The translations under genes were made by a program, and so were the position numbers. A stretch of 64,000 nucleotides of DNA, from positions 1 through 64,000 of the forward strand of contig NZ_PGUZ01000001.1 of NCBI RefSeq assembly GCF_002860165.1, written 5' to 3'. This DNA is from Bacillus sp. V3-13. Its GTDB lineage: Bacteria; Bacillota; Bacilli; Bacillales; Cytobacillaceae. The first letter of the stretch is position 1, and each line of letters opens with the position of its first letter. Below the pieces are notes generated by a model. It did not search any database. It was not told the origin of the DNA and worked only from the letters and a program-made list of their open reading frames with translations. Shown piece after piece: positions 39,338-48,259 of this stretch.

Positions 39338-41245
39338 ATGTGTGGTTTTATTGGTTGTGTACATGAGAAAGCGCAGGCTTTTCAAGATGATCAAAAACAA
39401 CAGTTTAAGAATATGAATAATATTATTACGCACCGCGGCCCTGATGATGAAGGTTATTATTTTGATGATCATATTCAGTTTGGGTTCCGCCGGTTAAGCA
39501 TTATAGATATCGAAAGCGGCCATCAGCCCTTAACGTATGAAAATGAACGTTATTGGATCATTTTCAATGGCGAAATTTATAATTATGTAGAGCTTCGCGA
39601 TGAGCTGCTTAAAGAAGGTCTCTCATTCGCAACCCATTCAGATACTGAGGTAATCATTGCCCTTTACAGCCATCTAAAAGAAAAAGCAGTGGAAAAACTG
39701 CGTGGCATGTTCTCCTTTGTGATTTGGGATAAGCAGGAGGAAACTTTATACGGCGCCAGAGACCCGTTTGGAATTAAGCCGTTCTTTTATTTCGATGACG
39801 GGGAAAAAACATTCTTTGCATCTGAAAAGAAAAGCATCCTGCTTGCACTTGAAAATGACGTTCTCAATTACGAGGCGCTCCAGCATTATTTAACCTATCA
39901 GTTTGTCCCTGAGCCGGAGACGATGTCAGAAGGCATCCGCAAGCTCGAACCGGGACATTATTTTATAAAAAAAATCGGCGCGCCGATGGAAATGAAGCGC
40001 TATTGGAAAGCGTCCTTCCGCCCGGTTCAAAAGTCGGAGCAGGATTATATTCAGGAAATTAAAGACGTGCTTTTTGATTCGGTTAAAATTCATATGCGAA
40101 GCGATGTGCCGGTAGGTTCTTTCCTTTCAGGCGGAATCGATTCTTCGATTATTGCTTCGATCGCAAAAGAATTCCATCCGGCTATTAAAACGTTCTCGGT
40201 TGGATTTGAACGGAACGGCTTCAGTGAAATTGATGTGGCGAAAGAGACAGCTGAAAAGCTCGGTGTCGAAAATATTAGCCATGTTATTACCCCGCAAGAG
40301 TATATGGATGAACTGCCGAAAATCATGTGGCATATGGATGATCCTCTTGCCGACCCGGCTGCAGTGCCGCTGTACTTTGTGGCAAGGGAAGCAAGAAAGC
40401 ACGTCACGGTGGTTCTTTCAGGTGAAGGTGCCGACGAATTGTTCGGGGGTTATAATATTTACCGGGAGCCGCAGTCACTTGAAGTGTTTAACAAAATTCC
40501 GCGGACAGGTAAAGCGATGCTGAAAGGAATTGCCCGCATGATGCCGGACGGCATGAGAGGCAAAAGCTTTATTGAAAGAGGCGTCACTCCAATGGAGGAA
40601 CGCTATATTGGCAACGCAAAAATGTTTACGGAGGAAGAAAAACGCAACATCCTTAACGTATATAACGAAAGTTTAAACTATAGGGACATTACAAAGCCAT
40701 TATATGAAGAAAGTGAAGGCTATGATCCGGTTGACCGGATGCAATATATCGATATTCACACGTGGATGCGCGGCGATATACTCCTGAAAGCTGATAAAAT
40801 GACGATGGCTCATTCACTGGAGCTGCGTGTTCCGTTTCTCGATAAAGCCGTGTTTGAAACAGCTTCAAAAATTCCAACCAGCCTGAAAACGGCAAACGGC
40901 ACGACGAAGTATATTTTACGGAAAGCGGCTGAAGGAATTGTTCCCGATCATGTGCTGAACCGGAAAAAGCTTGGCTTTCCTGTTCCAATCCGCCACTGGT
41001 TAAAGGATGAAATGAATGATTGGGCGAAAAAAATGATCCGCGAAAGCAACACGGACCATCTCATTAACAAACAATATTTATTGAACCTGCTTGATGACCA
41101 TTGCCAGAATAAAGCGGATAACAGCCGGAAAATCTGGACGGTGCTCATGTTTATGCTCTGGCACGATGTCTATGTTGAGAAAAAATATTCATTCCAGACT
41201 GAATTTGAAATGAAAAAATCATACCAGACTTCTTTTGAAAATTAA
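39338..41245 (+). CDS. asnB: asparagine synthase (glutamine-hydrolysing)
   Basis: 635 aa. The start is fixed by the need for Cys2 as glutaminase nucleophile: MCGFIG. An upstream in-frame start would bury it. The N-terminal Ntn glutaminase has RGPDDEG and the C-terminal synthetase domain has the PP-loop SGGIDSS. B. subtilis AsnB at this locus is also linked to wall peptidoglycan amidation. Follows metK as in B. subtilis. Confidence 0.96.
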   Translation: MCGFIGCVHEKAQAFQDDQKQQFKNMNNIITHRGPDDEGYYFDDHIQFGFRRLSIIDIESGHQPLTYENERYWIIFNGEIYNYVELRDELLKEGLSFATHSDTEVIIALYSHLKEKAVEKLRGMFSFVIWDKQEETLYGARDPFGIKPFFYFDDGEKTFFASEKKSILLALENDVLNYEALQHYLTYQFVPEPETMSEGIRKLEPGHYFIKKIGAPMEMKRYWKASFRPVQKSEQDYIQEIKDVLFDSVKIHMRSDVPVGSFLSGGIDSSIIASIAKEFHPAIKTFSVGFERNGFSEIDVAKETAEKLGVENISHVITPQEYMDELPKIMWHMDDPLADPAAVPLYFVAREARKHVTVVLSGEGADELFGGYNIYREPQSLEVFNKIPRTGKAMLKGIARMMPDGMRGKSFIERGVTPMEERYIGNAKMFTEEEKRNILNVYNESLNYRDITKPLYEESEGYDPVDRMQYIDIHTWMRGDILLKADKMTMAHSLELRVPFLDKAVFETASKIPTSLKTANGTTKYILRKAAEGIVPDHVLNRKKLGFPVPIRHWLKDEMNDWAKKMIRESNTDHLINKQYLLNLLDDHCQNKADNSRKIWTVLMFMLWHDVYVEKKYSFQTEFEMKKSYQTSFEN

Positions 41246-41256
41246 TTTAAATCCTG

Positions 41257-41283
41257 GCCCTTTTGTATAAAAGGGCTTTTTCC
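41257..41283 (+). terminator. terminator of asnB
   Basis: GCCCTT and AAGGGC pair around nine bases, followed by TTTTTCC. Confidence 0.75.
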
Positions 41284-41346
41284 TTTACACAAGCATGTCC
41301 GGATTTTTTCGATTCTTTTTACAGAACCATTGATTTGTAAAAAAGC

Positions 41347-42213
41347 TTAGCGGGACAAAAAGGTGATTGCCTGGCTTCCCAACTGAACCCAGGCTTGTTC
41401 GAAGTCGGCGATGGGTGCTTTTTTATTTTTTTCGCCGCTAAGCGGGTCGTTAAAATAAACATAATCTTGATCATAACCGGTAATCAGGACTGAGTGTTCC
41501 CTGGCAGTAACCTTCACTTGTCCGGTTGGAGTGTTCCATGTTTGAAATTGGCTGTCCTCAAGCTTTTTATAACGTGTGTTTGTAATCACCCAAACCGGTC
41601 TGCGGTCAGACAGGTGAATTTTCAGCTCTTCAAAGCTGGAGCCGGTAATATCAAGGATTTTGCCGGGCAGATACTGTTCAGCTAATTGTGCAATTGGCTC
41701 GTGGTAAACTCCGAGGCCGGGTTCATGATAGGAATACATACTGCCGACAAAACCGTCATGCGGGTTGCCGAAAAAGATTTGTCCACCAGAGTTTTGGTAA
41801 GGGGTGGGATCCTTTGCCACTTGCTCAGCCAGCGTCATTTTATCAACCTGGATGTTTGCGGCCTGAAGAAGCATCGCCAGGCTCGTTACTTCGCAGCCGC
41901 GCGGCAGCTCGGGAAATTGTGAAACAACGGGTGCGTCAAGGAGCACATTGGGCTCAATTTTAATAATTGAAAAATCGCGATCATCAGGGAGAGCCGATTG
42001 TGTTTCGTAATCAGACCTTTTGACCAAATTTTTGATTGTTTCAACCGCTTTTGCAACCTGATGATTGGAGTTGTCCAACAGGAAAGCACTGAAAATGACG
42101 AGCGCGATAAAAACAAGCATAAAAGCGTGCTTCCAGGGGCTTGTTTTTTTTATAAAAGGAAGCAGGAGCAGCAGAAAAATGAGCAGCAGTCCTGTTATTA
42201 AAAATATATTCAT
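41347..42213 (-). CDS. membrane-anchored C39-like cysteine peptidase
   Basis: 288 aa. Two hydrophobic N-terminal segments are followed by an outside papain-like domain: Cys107 in PRGCEVTS, His in REHSVLITGYD, and Asn/Asp in FNDPLSG. This fits the peptidase_C39_2 family (YvpB-like). Start ATG 42213 after ACAGGTGAT. In B. subtilis the amino-acid permease ytnA occupies this place between asnB and ytoA, so this gene is a replacement or insertion. The substrate is unknown. Confidence 0.85.
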   Translation of the reverse strand: MNIFLITGLLLIFLLLLLPFIKKTSPWKHAFMLVFIALVIFSAFLLDNSNHQVAKAVETIKNLVKRSDYETQSALPDDRDFSIIKIEPNVLLDAPVVSQFPELPRGCEVTSLAMLLQAANIQVDKMTLAEQVAKDPTPYQNSGGQIFFGNPHDGFVGSMYSYHEPGLGVYHEPIAQLAEQYLPGKILDITGSSFEELKIHLSDRRPVWVITNTRYKKLEDSQFQTWNTPTGQVKVTAREHSVLITGYDQDYVYFNDPLSGEKNKKAPIADFEQAWVQLGSQAITFLSR

Positions 42214-42352
42214 AGCATCACCTGTTAACAAATCTATAGGCTTATTATCGGATTGAAAGCCGTATATGTTAAGCCATGTTATTCAATAATAAAATATAAG
42301 TTTGCCATGCTAAGACGGTGACGAAAAATCAGGAATCCCGATCGGAACAACC

Positions 42353-42865
42353 CTATTTTTGCAAGGCTCTGTAATACTGGCCTTTTTCGGCATACTCCCT
42401 GGAAATCCGCTCCATGTCCCGCTTGTCTTCATCAGTCAATTGTCTGATCACTTTTGCGGGCCTGCCAAATGCGAGAGTATGAGGCGGAATCTTTTTTCCT
42501 TGCGGGACAAGGCTTCCGGCACCGATAAAGGCTCCTTCGCCAATTTCGGCCTCATCCAAAATGATTGAGCCCATCCCGATTAATGCTTTTTGGCGAATCA
42601 CGCAGCTGTGCAGGATAACCTGGTGTCCAACGGAGACTTCGTCTTCAATGATGAGTGGATGATTGGGGCTTTGATGGAGAACGGAATTGTCCTGTATGTT
42701 CACCCTTTTGCCAATAATCGTCGGAGCGACATCCCCTCTTATGACGGTATTAAACCAGACGCTTGACTCTGCTCCGATCTTTACATCCCCGGTGACCGTA
42801 ACATGATCAGCAAGAAACACGGATGGAGCTATTTCAGGTGTTTTTCCTTTGTATGGATAAATCAT
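42353..42865 (-). CDS. ytoA: gamma-carbonic anhydrase-like hexapeptide protein (YtoA)
   Basis: 170 aa forming a left-handed beta-helix from hexapeptide repeats, with metal-ligand His in HQSPNHP and VGHQVILHSC. Homologues bind zinc or iron; few have proven carbonic anhydrase activity. Monocistronic, divergent from ytpA. Confidence 0.9.
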   Translation of the reverse strand: MIYPYKGKTPEIAPSVFLADHVTVTGDVKIGAESSVWFNTVIRGDVAPTIIGKRVNIQDNSVLHQSPNHPLIIEDEVSVGHQVILHSCVIRQKALIGMGSIILDEAEIGEGAFIGAGSLVPQGKKIPPHTLAFGRPAKVIRQLTDEDKRDMERISREYAEKGQYYRALQK

Positions 42866-43025
42866 CGTTCATTCTCCTTTACTCTTATCATCTAATTTGA
42901 TTTTACCGAAAGTTTTTAAGTTTGTGTCAAAGCTTTTTTAACGGTATTTGCCTGAGAATATGATATATTTCAAATAGACCTATGAGCGAAATTTATTTAT
43001 TTGTTAGTTACAGGAGGAAGATTGT

Positions 43026-43829
43026 ATGTGGAAATGGGAAGCTGAAGGAGAAGCAAAAGCAGTTATAGTGATGGTTCACGGGGCGTTTGAACATCACCGC
43101 CGCTATGGCTGGCTAATTGAGATGTGGCGTTTATCCGGCTTTCACGTAATCATGGGCGATCTTCCCGGCCAGGGCATGACAACAAGGTCGAGACGGGGCC
43201 ATATCGATTCCTTCGATGAATATTTAACAGTGGTAAAGGATTGGATTGAGGCAGCCTACCAATTCAATCTGCCGGTATTTCTTGTCGGGCACAGCCTTGG
43301 CGGGCTTATCTCGATCAAGCTTTTGCAGGAAGAGGAATTGAATATTGCCGGGGTTATTTTATCATCCCCCTGCCTCGGGCTTGTCGAATATCCGTCAAAA
43401 ATGCTGAATATGATTTCCCTCGGTTTGAATTTTATCCTTCCTGCTTTGCGGATTGAGTCAGGGTTAACGGTCGAGATGGCAACACGCAACGATGATGTCC
43501 GCGATGCGGATTTAAATGATTCGCTTTATGTCACAAAAGTGTCGATAAGATGGTATCGCGAAATGATGAGAGCGATGAAGGAAGTATTTGAAAATATGGA
43601 AGCAACCCAGGATATTCCGATGCTCGTCATGCAAGCCGGGAATGATAAAATAGTCAACAAGGCCAACGTGAAGGATTGGTTTAATCAAGTTCCCCTTTCC
43701 GAAAAACGGTTTAAAGAATGGCCGAACTGTTATCATGAAATTTTTAATGAACCGGAACGTGATGATGTTTTTGAATATGCAAAGGATTTCGTGATCAGCC
43801 AATTAAAGGTGATTGGCTATCTGGTTTAA
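43026..43829 (+). CDS. ytpA: lysophospholipase-like alpha/beta hydrolase
   Basis: 267 aa. GHSLGG holds the nucleophile, with an Asp in QAGNDKIV and a His in NCYHEIFNEP. B. subtilis YtpA releases a fatty acid from phosphatidylglycerol to give the antibiotic bacilysocin. Followed 14 bp later by ytpB in the same operon. ACAGGAGGAAG precedes the ATG. Confidence 0.92.
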   Translation: MWKWEAEGEAKAVIVMVHGAFEHHRRYGWLIEMWRLSGFHVIMGDLPGQGMTTRSRRGHIDSFDEYLTVVKDWIEAAYQFNLPVFLVGHSLGGLISIKLLQEEELNIAGVILSSPCLGLVEYPSKMLNMISLGLNFILPALRIESGLTVEMATRNDDVRDADLNDSLYVTKVSIRWYREMMRAMKEVFENMEATQDIPMLVMQAGNDKIVNKANVKDWFNQVPLSEKRFKEWPNCYHEIFNEPERDDVFEYAKDFVISQLKVIGYLV

Positions 43830-43843
43830 CGGAGGGTGAAGAA

Positions 43844-44944
43844 ATGTCGATTCCAATCGAGCCGCTCAGCTTAATGTCAAAAGTGTACAGAAAAGTGTTT
43901 CCGGTAGTACATAAAGAGCTGAACTACTGGAAGGAGCGGGCCGCCAGCATCCCCAATAAGGAACTGCGAAAACAGGCGCTCGCAAGCATCCAGCACAAAA
44001 CATTCCATTGTGAAGGCGGCGCGATTCTGGCTTTGCTGGCAAGGGAAAACTATAAAGAAGCGATTCGATTTATTGTGGCTTATCAAACGATCAGCGATTA
44101 TTTGGATAATCTTTGTGACCGCAGCACCTCGCTCCATCCGTCTGATTTCCGGGCTTTGCATGAATCGATGGCAGATGCCTTAACGCTTGATGCTGAACCG
44201 AAAAATTATTACCGTCTAAGAAAGGACCAGGACGACGGCAACTACCTTGCCGACCTTGCCGGAACATGCCGTGAAGTGCTTTCAAATAGCAGAAATTATT
44301 CTCTTATAAAATCACATTTGCTTGAATTGTGCCGTTATTATTGTGATTTGCAAATCCATAAGCATGTCGCAGTCGATGAAAGAGTGGAACGGCTGCAAAC
44401 ATGGTTTGCCGATCATAAGGGCGCGGTTCCCGAAATGGAATGGTATGAGTTTTCAGCGTGCTCAGGTTCCACGCTCGGCATTTTTTGTTTAATGTCCTAT
44501 GCGATGAGCGCGGACTTCCGTGCTGAAGATGCAGATATTATCAAAAAAGGGTATTTTCCTTACATACAAGGACTGCACATACTGCTCGACTATTTAATCG
44601 ACCAGGAAGAGGACCTTGCCGGCGGCGACTTAAATTTTTGCTTTTATTATGATGATCAAGAAAAAATGTTCAGCAGATTGGAGCATTTCCTTGCCGAGGC
44701 TGACCGCCATACGGATAACCTTCCCCATAAGCGCTTCCATCAATTGATCAACAGGGGGCTCTTGGGAGTCTATCTATCGGATGAAAAGGTCCGGCAGCAG
44801 AGGCGGGTCCGCAAGCTTGCAAAGGCAATAATAAAAAAGGGCGGGTCGGTCAGCTTCTTTTTTTATATAAACGGCAGAGTATACCGAATGATGCAAAAAT
44901 GGATGCCGGCCGGTTTAATGAGATCGCTATTAAATAAGCTTTAA
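43844..44944 (+). CDS. ytpB: tetraprenyl-beta-curcumene synthase
   Basis: 366 aa, DUF2600 family, an all-helical class-IB terpene synthase. B. subtilis YtpB cyclises the C35 prenyl diphosphate to tetraprenyl-beta-curcumene, the precursor of sesquarterpenes found in spores. The Asp-rich segment DYLDNLCDRST (about 85-95) probably binds Mg-diphosphate. Second gene after ytpA. The C35 substrate would come from the same prenyl pool used by menA. Confidence 0.92.
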   Translation: MSIPIEPLSLMSKVYRKVFPVVHKELNYWKERAASIPNKELRKQALASIQHKTFHCEGGAILALLARENYKEAIRFIVAYQTISDYLDNLCDRSTSLHPSDFRALHESMADALTLDAEPKNYYRLRKDQDDGNYLADLAGTCREVLSNSRNYSLIKSHLLELCRYYCDLQIHKHVAVDERVERLQTWFADHKGAVPEMEWYEFSACSGSTLGIFCLMSYAMSADFRAEDADIIKKGYFPYIQGLHILLDYLIDQEEDLAGGDLNFCFYYDDQEKMFSRLEHFLAEADRHTDNLPHKRFHQLINRGLLGVYLSDEKVRQQRRVRKLAKAIIKKGGSVSFFFYINGRVYRMMQKWMPAGLMRSLLNKL

Positions 44945-44977
44945 AAAACGGAGCACCTGATTGATGCTCCGTTTTTT
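44943..44977 (+). terminator. bidirectional terminator of ytpB and ytqB
   Basis: AAAAAACGGAGC pairs with GCTCCGTTTTTT around 11 bases. Confidence 0.92.
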
Positions 44978-44978
44978 C

Positions 44979-45551
44979 CTACCTTTTTTCGATGGCAGTG
45001 ATAAAAGGGGGATTATTTTTTTGATTGATAAATCGATATTGCAGCACATGGGCGGTATTTTGATCAAGCTCCTCCAAGTATTGCAGAAGTTCATCGCGTT
45101 CAGCCGCCCCTTCCTGATGTCCGTGATAAATGACCAGTACGATGATCCCCTCAGGCGCCATCATCTTGAGCAATTGCTCAACCGCCGAAATGGTTGTCCC
45201 TGGCCGGGTAACAATTTCTTTATCGCCGCCCGGTAAATAGCCCAAATTGAAGATGGCGCCGGTAATCCTTCCATGATCGGCAGCCGGAATAGTCTCGACC
45301 ATATGCTGGTGTCCTTTATGAAAAAGAGTAATACGGTCAAGCAAGTTATGCTCAGCAAGCCTTGCTTTGCTCGAAAGTATCGCTTTCTCCTGAATGTCAA
45401 AACCATAAACTTTTCCCTCGGGACCGACAAGGTTTGCCAAAAAAAGTGCATCGTGTCCGTTTCCAAGCGTTGCATCTACAACGATATCCCCAGGCTCTAC
45501 AGCCCTGCTCAATAAAGTTTTCGCAAAAGGCAAAATTCGTTCAAGCTTCAT
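44979..45551 (-). CDS. ytqB: SAM-dependent methyltransferase (YtqB-like)
   Basis: 190 aa class-I methyltransferase of the rRNA methylase-like family. SAM-binding motif I is VDATLGNGHD (about 25-34), with FDIQ after beta-2 and NLGYLPGG as motif IV. B. subtilis YtqB has a solved SAM-bound structure; the substrate is not firmly known. Follows ytqA by 41 bp. Confidence 0.9.
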   Translation of the reverse strand: MKLERILPFAKTLLSRAVEPGDIVVDATLGNGHDALFLANLVGPEGKVYGFDIQEKAILSSKARLAEHNLLDRITLFHKGHQHMVETIPAADHGRITGAIFNLGYLPGGDKEIVTRPGTTISAVEQLLKMMAPEGIIVLVIYHGHQEGAAERDELLQYLEELDQNTAHVLQYRFINQKNNPPFITAIEKR

Positions 45552-45592
45552 CGTTAACCTCCAATGGAACTTTTACAATTAATGGCATGAGA

Positions 45593-46552
45593 CTAAAGGA
45601 CTTTCACTGTTTGATAGAGCTTGCCCTGCCAGCTGTTTCTGCGTCTTAATTCCGCATCAATCGCATTTAGCACTTCCCATTTATTGACGCTCCACATCGG
45701 TCCGATCATTAGGTCAATCGGGCCGTCCCCTGTGATACGATGAATAATCATTTCCGGCGGTAAAATCTCAAGCTGGTCACAAACTAAGTTTACGTAATCG
45801 TCAAAGGGCAGAAATTCGAGCATCCCTTTTTCATATTGTTTCACCATCGGAGTTCCTTTAAGCAAATGAAGCAGGTGAATTTTTATGCCTTGTACATCCA
45901 ATTTGGCTACTTCCTCTGCTGTTTCCATCATCATTTCCGGCGTTTCCAGGGGAAGGCCATTAATAATATGAGAGCAGACGCGAATTCCGTGCTTTCTTAG
46001 CTTGGCAACACCATCCTTGTAGCATTGAAAGTCATGGGCACGGTTGATTAAAAGCGCTGTCCGTTCATGCACCGTCTGCAAGCCAAGCTCAACCCACAAA
46101 TAGGTTCTTTCATTCAATTCTGCCAGGTACTGAACAACATCGTCCGGGAGACAATCAGGCCTTGTCGCAATCGAAAGTCCGACAACCCGATCTTGTTTAA
46201 GTGCTGCCTCGAACTTTTCTCTTAATATCTCAACAGGGGCGTGTGTATTCGTGAAAGCCTGAAAATAGGCCATATACTTGCCGTCTTTCCATTTATTGTG
46301 CATCTTTTCTTTAATGTTGAAGAACTGTGTTTCGATATCTTCGGCCCTGTCTCCGGCAAAATCACCGGAACCGGCTGCGCTGCAGAACGTACAGCCTCCA
46401 TGTGCGACCGTCCCGTCGCGATTCGGGCAATCAAAGCCAGCGTCTAAAGCAACCTTAAAAACTTTATGGCCAAATGTTTGCCGCAAATGGTAATTCCATG
46501 TATGGTAGCGTTTATTATCAGCTGCATAGCAAAATCGGCTGTTCTCAACCAA
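45593..46552 (-). CDS. ytqA: radical SAM protein (YtqA/TIGR01212 family)
   Basis: 319 aa from a TTG after GGAGGTGA; the longer frame runs into upstream DNA without a site. Three Cys in CPNRD...GGCTFC bind the iron-sulfur cluster, and the Elp3-like barrel has RPDCLPDD and WVELGLQT. Function not established. Operon with ytqB. Confidence 0.9.
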   Translation of the reverse strand: MVENSRFCYAADNKRYHTWNYHLRQTFGHKVFKVALDAGFDCPNRDGTVAHGGCTFCSAAGSGDFAGDRAEDIETQFFNIKEKMHNKWKDGKYMAYFQAFTNTHAPVEILREKFEAALKQDRVVGLSIATRPDCLPDDVVQYLAELNERTYLWVELGLQTVHERTALLINRAHDFQCYKDGVAKLRKHGIRVCSHIINGLPLETPEMMMETAEEVAKLDVQGIKIHLLHLLKGTPMVKQYEKGMLEFLPFDDYVNLVCDQLEILPPEMIIHRITGDGPIDLMIGPMWSVNKWEVLNAIDAELRRRNSWQGKLYQTVKVL

Positions 46553-46847
46553 ACTCAGCTCACCTCCGTAAAGTACAATATAGATAAGAAGAATTGTAGC
46601 ATGAAGCATATCGTTATCCAAATGAAAATCCTGCTATTACAGAGGGTGCTATTCCGATGTATGTCCGGCCTCAAAAACCGTTGAAAAAACAAGAGAATTT
46701 GAGAAATGAACCATTTTTATGGACAAAACGCGGAAAAATAAAAAAATAGACAGAATAATCGATTATTTTTGGTGTTGAAAGCTGATTTTTCTTTTTTTAT
46801 ATTAAAAGTGTAAAAAGTCATTCCAATTCTGTTGGGAGGGGATAGGT

Positions 46848-47039
46848 ATGACAGATGCGTGTATTTATTGTGGTAAAGAACTCGCTTTCTGGCAGAGAGA
46901 CCGTCCTTACTGTACAACGTGCAGGGCAGCTGTGGAAGAGGCTTACATCGACAATATTTACATGGACGAATACGATTACGACCCTTATTTTTACGACAGG
47001 GATGATCTCAGAGAATATGAGGACGAGTTTAAGGTGTAA
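46848..47039 (+). CDS. small zinc-ribbon-like acidic protein
   Basis: 63 aa. Two CxxC knuckles (CIYC at 5-8 and CTTC at 22-25) suggest a single zinc site. The C-terminal half is very rich in Asp, Glu and Tyr (DEYDYDPYFYDRDD). TTGGGAGGGG precedes the ATG by six bases. Probably co-transcribed with the 55-aa gene after it. No family recognised with confidence. Confidence 0.7.
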   Translation: MTDACIYCGKELAFWQRDRPYCTTCRAAVEEAYIDNIYMDEYDYDPYFYDRDDLREYEDEFKV

Positions 47040-47087
47040 CATATCACTGCTTATTTTCTGAAACGGATTCAAAAAGGAGGTTCAAAG

Positions 47088-47255
47088 ATGGCTACAAAAG
47101 CAGGACGCAGACGCAGAGCAATTGAACGCTTCCTTCAAAAAGAATTTAAAAAGACGGGTCTTCAAGCAACAAGGATCATGAAGGACAACGGAAACTTTAT
47201 ACCCGATATGATGAAAAGAGCAGAATCGAATGGAACACCGCTCAATCCTTTATGA
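47088..47255 (+). CDS. small basic protein, unrecognised
   Basis: 55 aa starting MATKAGRRRRAIERFLQKEF and ending NGTPLNPL. Strongly basic and helical in the first half. A strong AAAAAGGAGG lies seven bases before the ATG, which is the main reason to call it. It is 48 bp after the acidic zinc-ribbon gene, so an acidic-basic pair may be made together. Function unknown. Confidence 0.65.
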   Translation: MATKAGRRRRAIERFLQKEFKKTGLQATRIMKDNGNFIPDMMKRAESNGTPLNPL

Positions 47256-47301
47256 TGAAAAAAATCAGTTCCGGTAAGTTTCTAATTATAGTTAGGCGTT
47301 T

Positions 47302-47486
47302 CGGTGTCCAGCTTCAGCGCCTAGCCCCTCGAGTCGCTTCGGTCCTGCCAATGAAGTCAAAGAACGACTTCACTGTCAGGCCGTCCGACGTACAGGACGT
47401 ACTAGTGCCGACGTTGCCACAGGACGTGGCGCTCTTAGTCGGCCAGCGCTTGTCGGGGCTGACCAAGGCGCTTCCGCATTTCTTAT
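47302..47486 (+). repeat. Bacillaceae intergenic repeat with inverted ends
   Basis: The left end has GTCCAGCTTCAGCGCCTAGC and the right end GGGGCTGACCAAGGCGCTTC; AGCGCC/GGCGCT and AGCCCC/GGGGCT can pair. I recall this boundary sequence as a widespread intergenic repeat in Bacillus-like genomes. The internal reading frame is a by-product. It sits directly before hsp20, whose ribosome binding site begins a few bases after it. Confidence 0.7.
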
Positions 47487-47501
47487 TAGGGGGCGATAGC
47501 T

Positions 47502-47954
47502 ATGTCATTAATTCCATTTGAACCATTCCGGCATCTTGATAATATGAGGAGAGAATTAAATCACTTCTTCTCTTCCGATTTTCCTTCGCTTACAACAGGT
47601 TTCAATCATGACTTTGGCGTGCCAAAAATCGATGTGTACGAAACAGAAAATGAAGTGGTTGCTACATGCGATATCCCGGGTCTGGAAAAGAAAGAAGACG
47701 TGAACATCAATATTGACACGAACGTTCTTTCAATTAGCGGAACAATAAACCGGGAAAATGAAGTGAAGGAAGAGAATATCCACCGGAAAGAACGGTTTTC
47801 CGGACGCTTTCAGCGTACGATCAGTCTGCCTTCCCGTGTATCCACAGAAGGGGATGCGAAAGCAACGTACAAGAACGGCATCCTCGAGATTCGCATGCGT
47901 AAATTAAATGACGAAAACGGAAATCAGAAAAAAATTGATGTTGAGTTCCATTAA
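47502..47954 (+). CDS. small heat shock protein Hsp20
   Basis: 150 aa with an alpha-crystallin domain from about 40 to 135: PKIDVYETENEVVATCDIPG, then the NGILEIRM strand with the conserved G-I/V-L motif. A holdase chaperone that keeps unfolded proteins soluble. AGGGGGCGAT precedes the ATG. No CIRCE element was seen; the repeat upstream occupies the promoter-proximal region. Confidence 0.94.
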   Translation: MSLIPFEPFRHLDNMRRELNHFFSSDFPSLTTGFNHDFGVPKIDVYETENEVVATCDIPGLEKKEDVNINIDTNVLSISGTINRENEVKEENIHRKERFSGRFQRTISLPSRVSTEGDAKATYKNGILEIRMRKLNDENGNQKKIDVEFH

Positions 47955-47966
47955 TTTTCCTATCGT

Positions 47967-47998
47967 AAAGACCAATCATAAATCAGATTGGTCTTTTT
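47967..47998 (+). terminator. terminator of hsp20
   Basis: AAAGACCAATC pairs with GATTGGTCTTT, ending in T residues. Confidence 0.92.
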
Positions 47999-48094
47999 AT
48001 TATGATCGCGGTTTGCACGCTTTCAGTTTCACTGGAATTTTTTCATATTAACCAGTAACTCCGTTCACAAAAAGGTAATTTTCTCATTGCCAAA

Positions 48095-48110
48095 CGTGAT
48101 TTACGTCACA
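48095..48110 (+). promoter_or_regulatory. CRP/FNR-like palindrome, distal
   Basis: CGTGA-TTTACG-TCACA differs from the perfect TGTGA-N6-TCACA at one base. It lies about 150 bp before the first gene of the ccm-nrf operon and 96 bp (centre to centre) before the second site. Confidence 0.5.
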
Positions 48111-48190
48111 GATTTAAATTGGCTTAAAATGGTTTAAATAGAGTAGGAAAGTAATAAATTTATTTTCAAACCTCTTCATCTGATTTCTCA

Positions 48191-48206
48191 TGTGAATTTG
48201 TTCACA
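48191..48206 (+). promoter_or_regulatory. Fnr/Rex-type operator, proximal
   Basis: TGTGA-ATTTGT-TCACA is a perfect TGTGA-N6-TCACA Fnr-type site. Read as ATGTGAA-TTTG-TTCACAA it also matches the Rex site TTGTGAA-N4-TTCACAA at 13 of 14 positions. It is 54 bp before the first start codon. Either regulator would tie the operon to oxygen or NADH status. Confidence 0.65.
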
Positions 48207-48259
48207 ATAATTTCACAATTAAACGCTAACACGACCGCGTTTTAGAAAGGAAGCAACCC

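Noticed and set aside
47252-47521. An 89-codon open frame before hsp20
   Set aside because: It lies almost wholly within the intergenic repeat and has no site of its own; the reading is a by-product of GC-rich repeat sequence.
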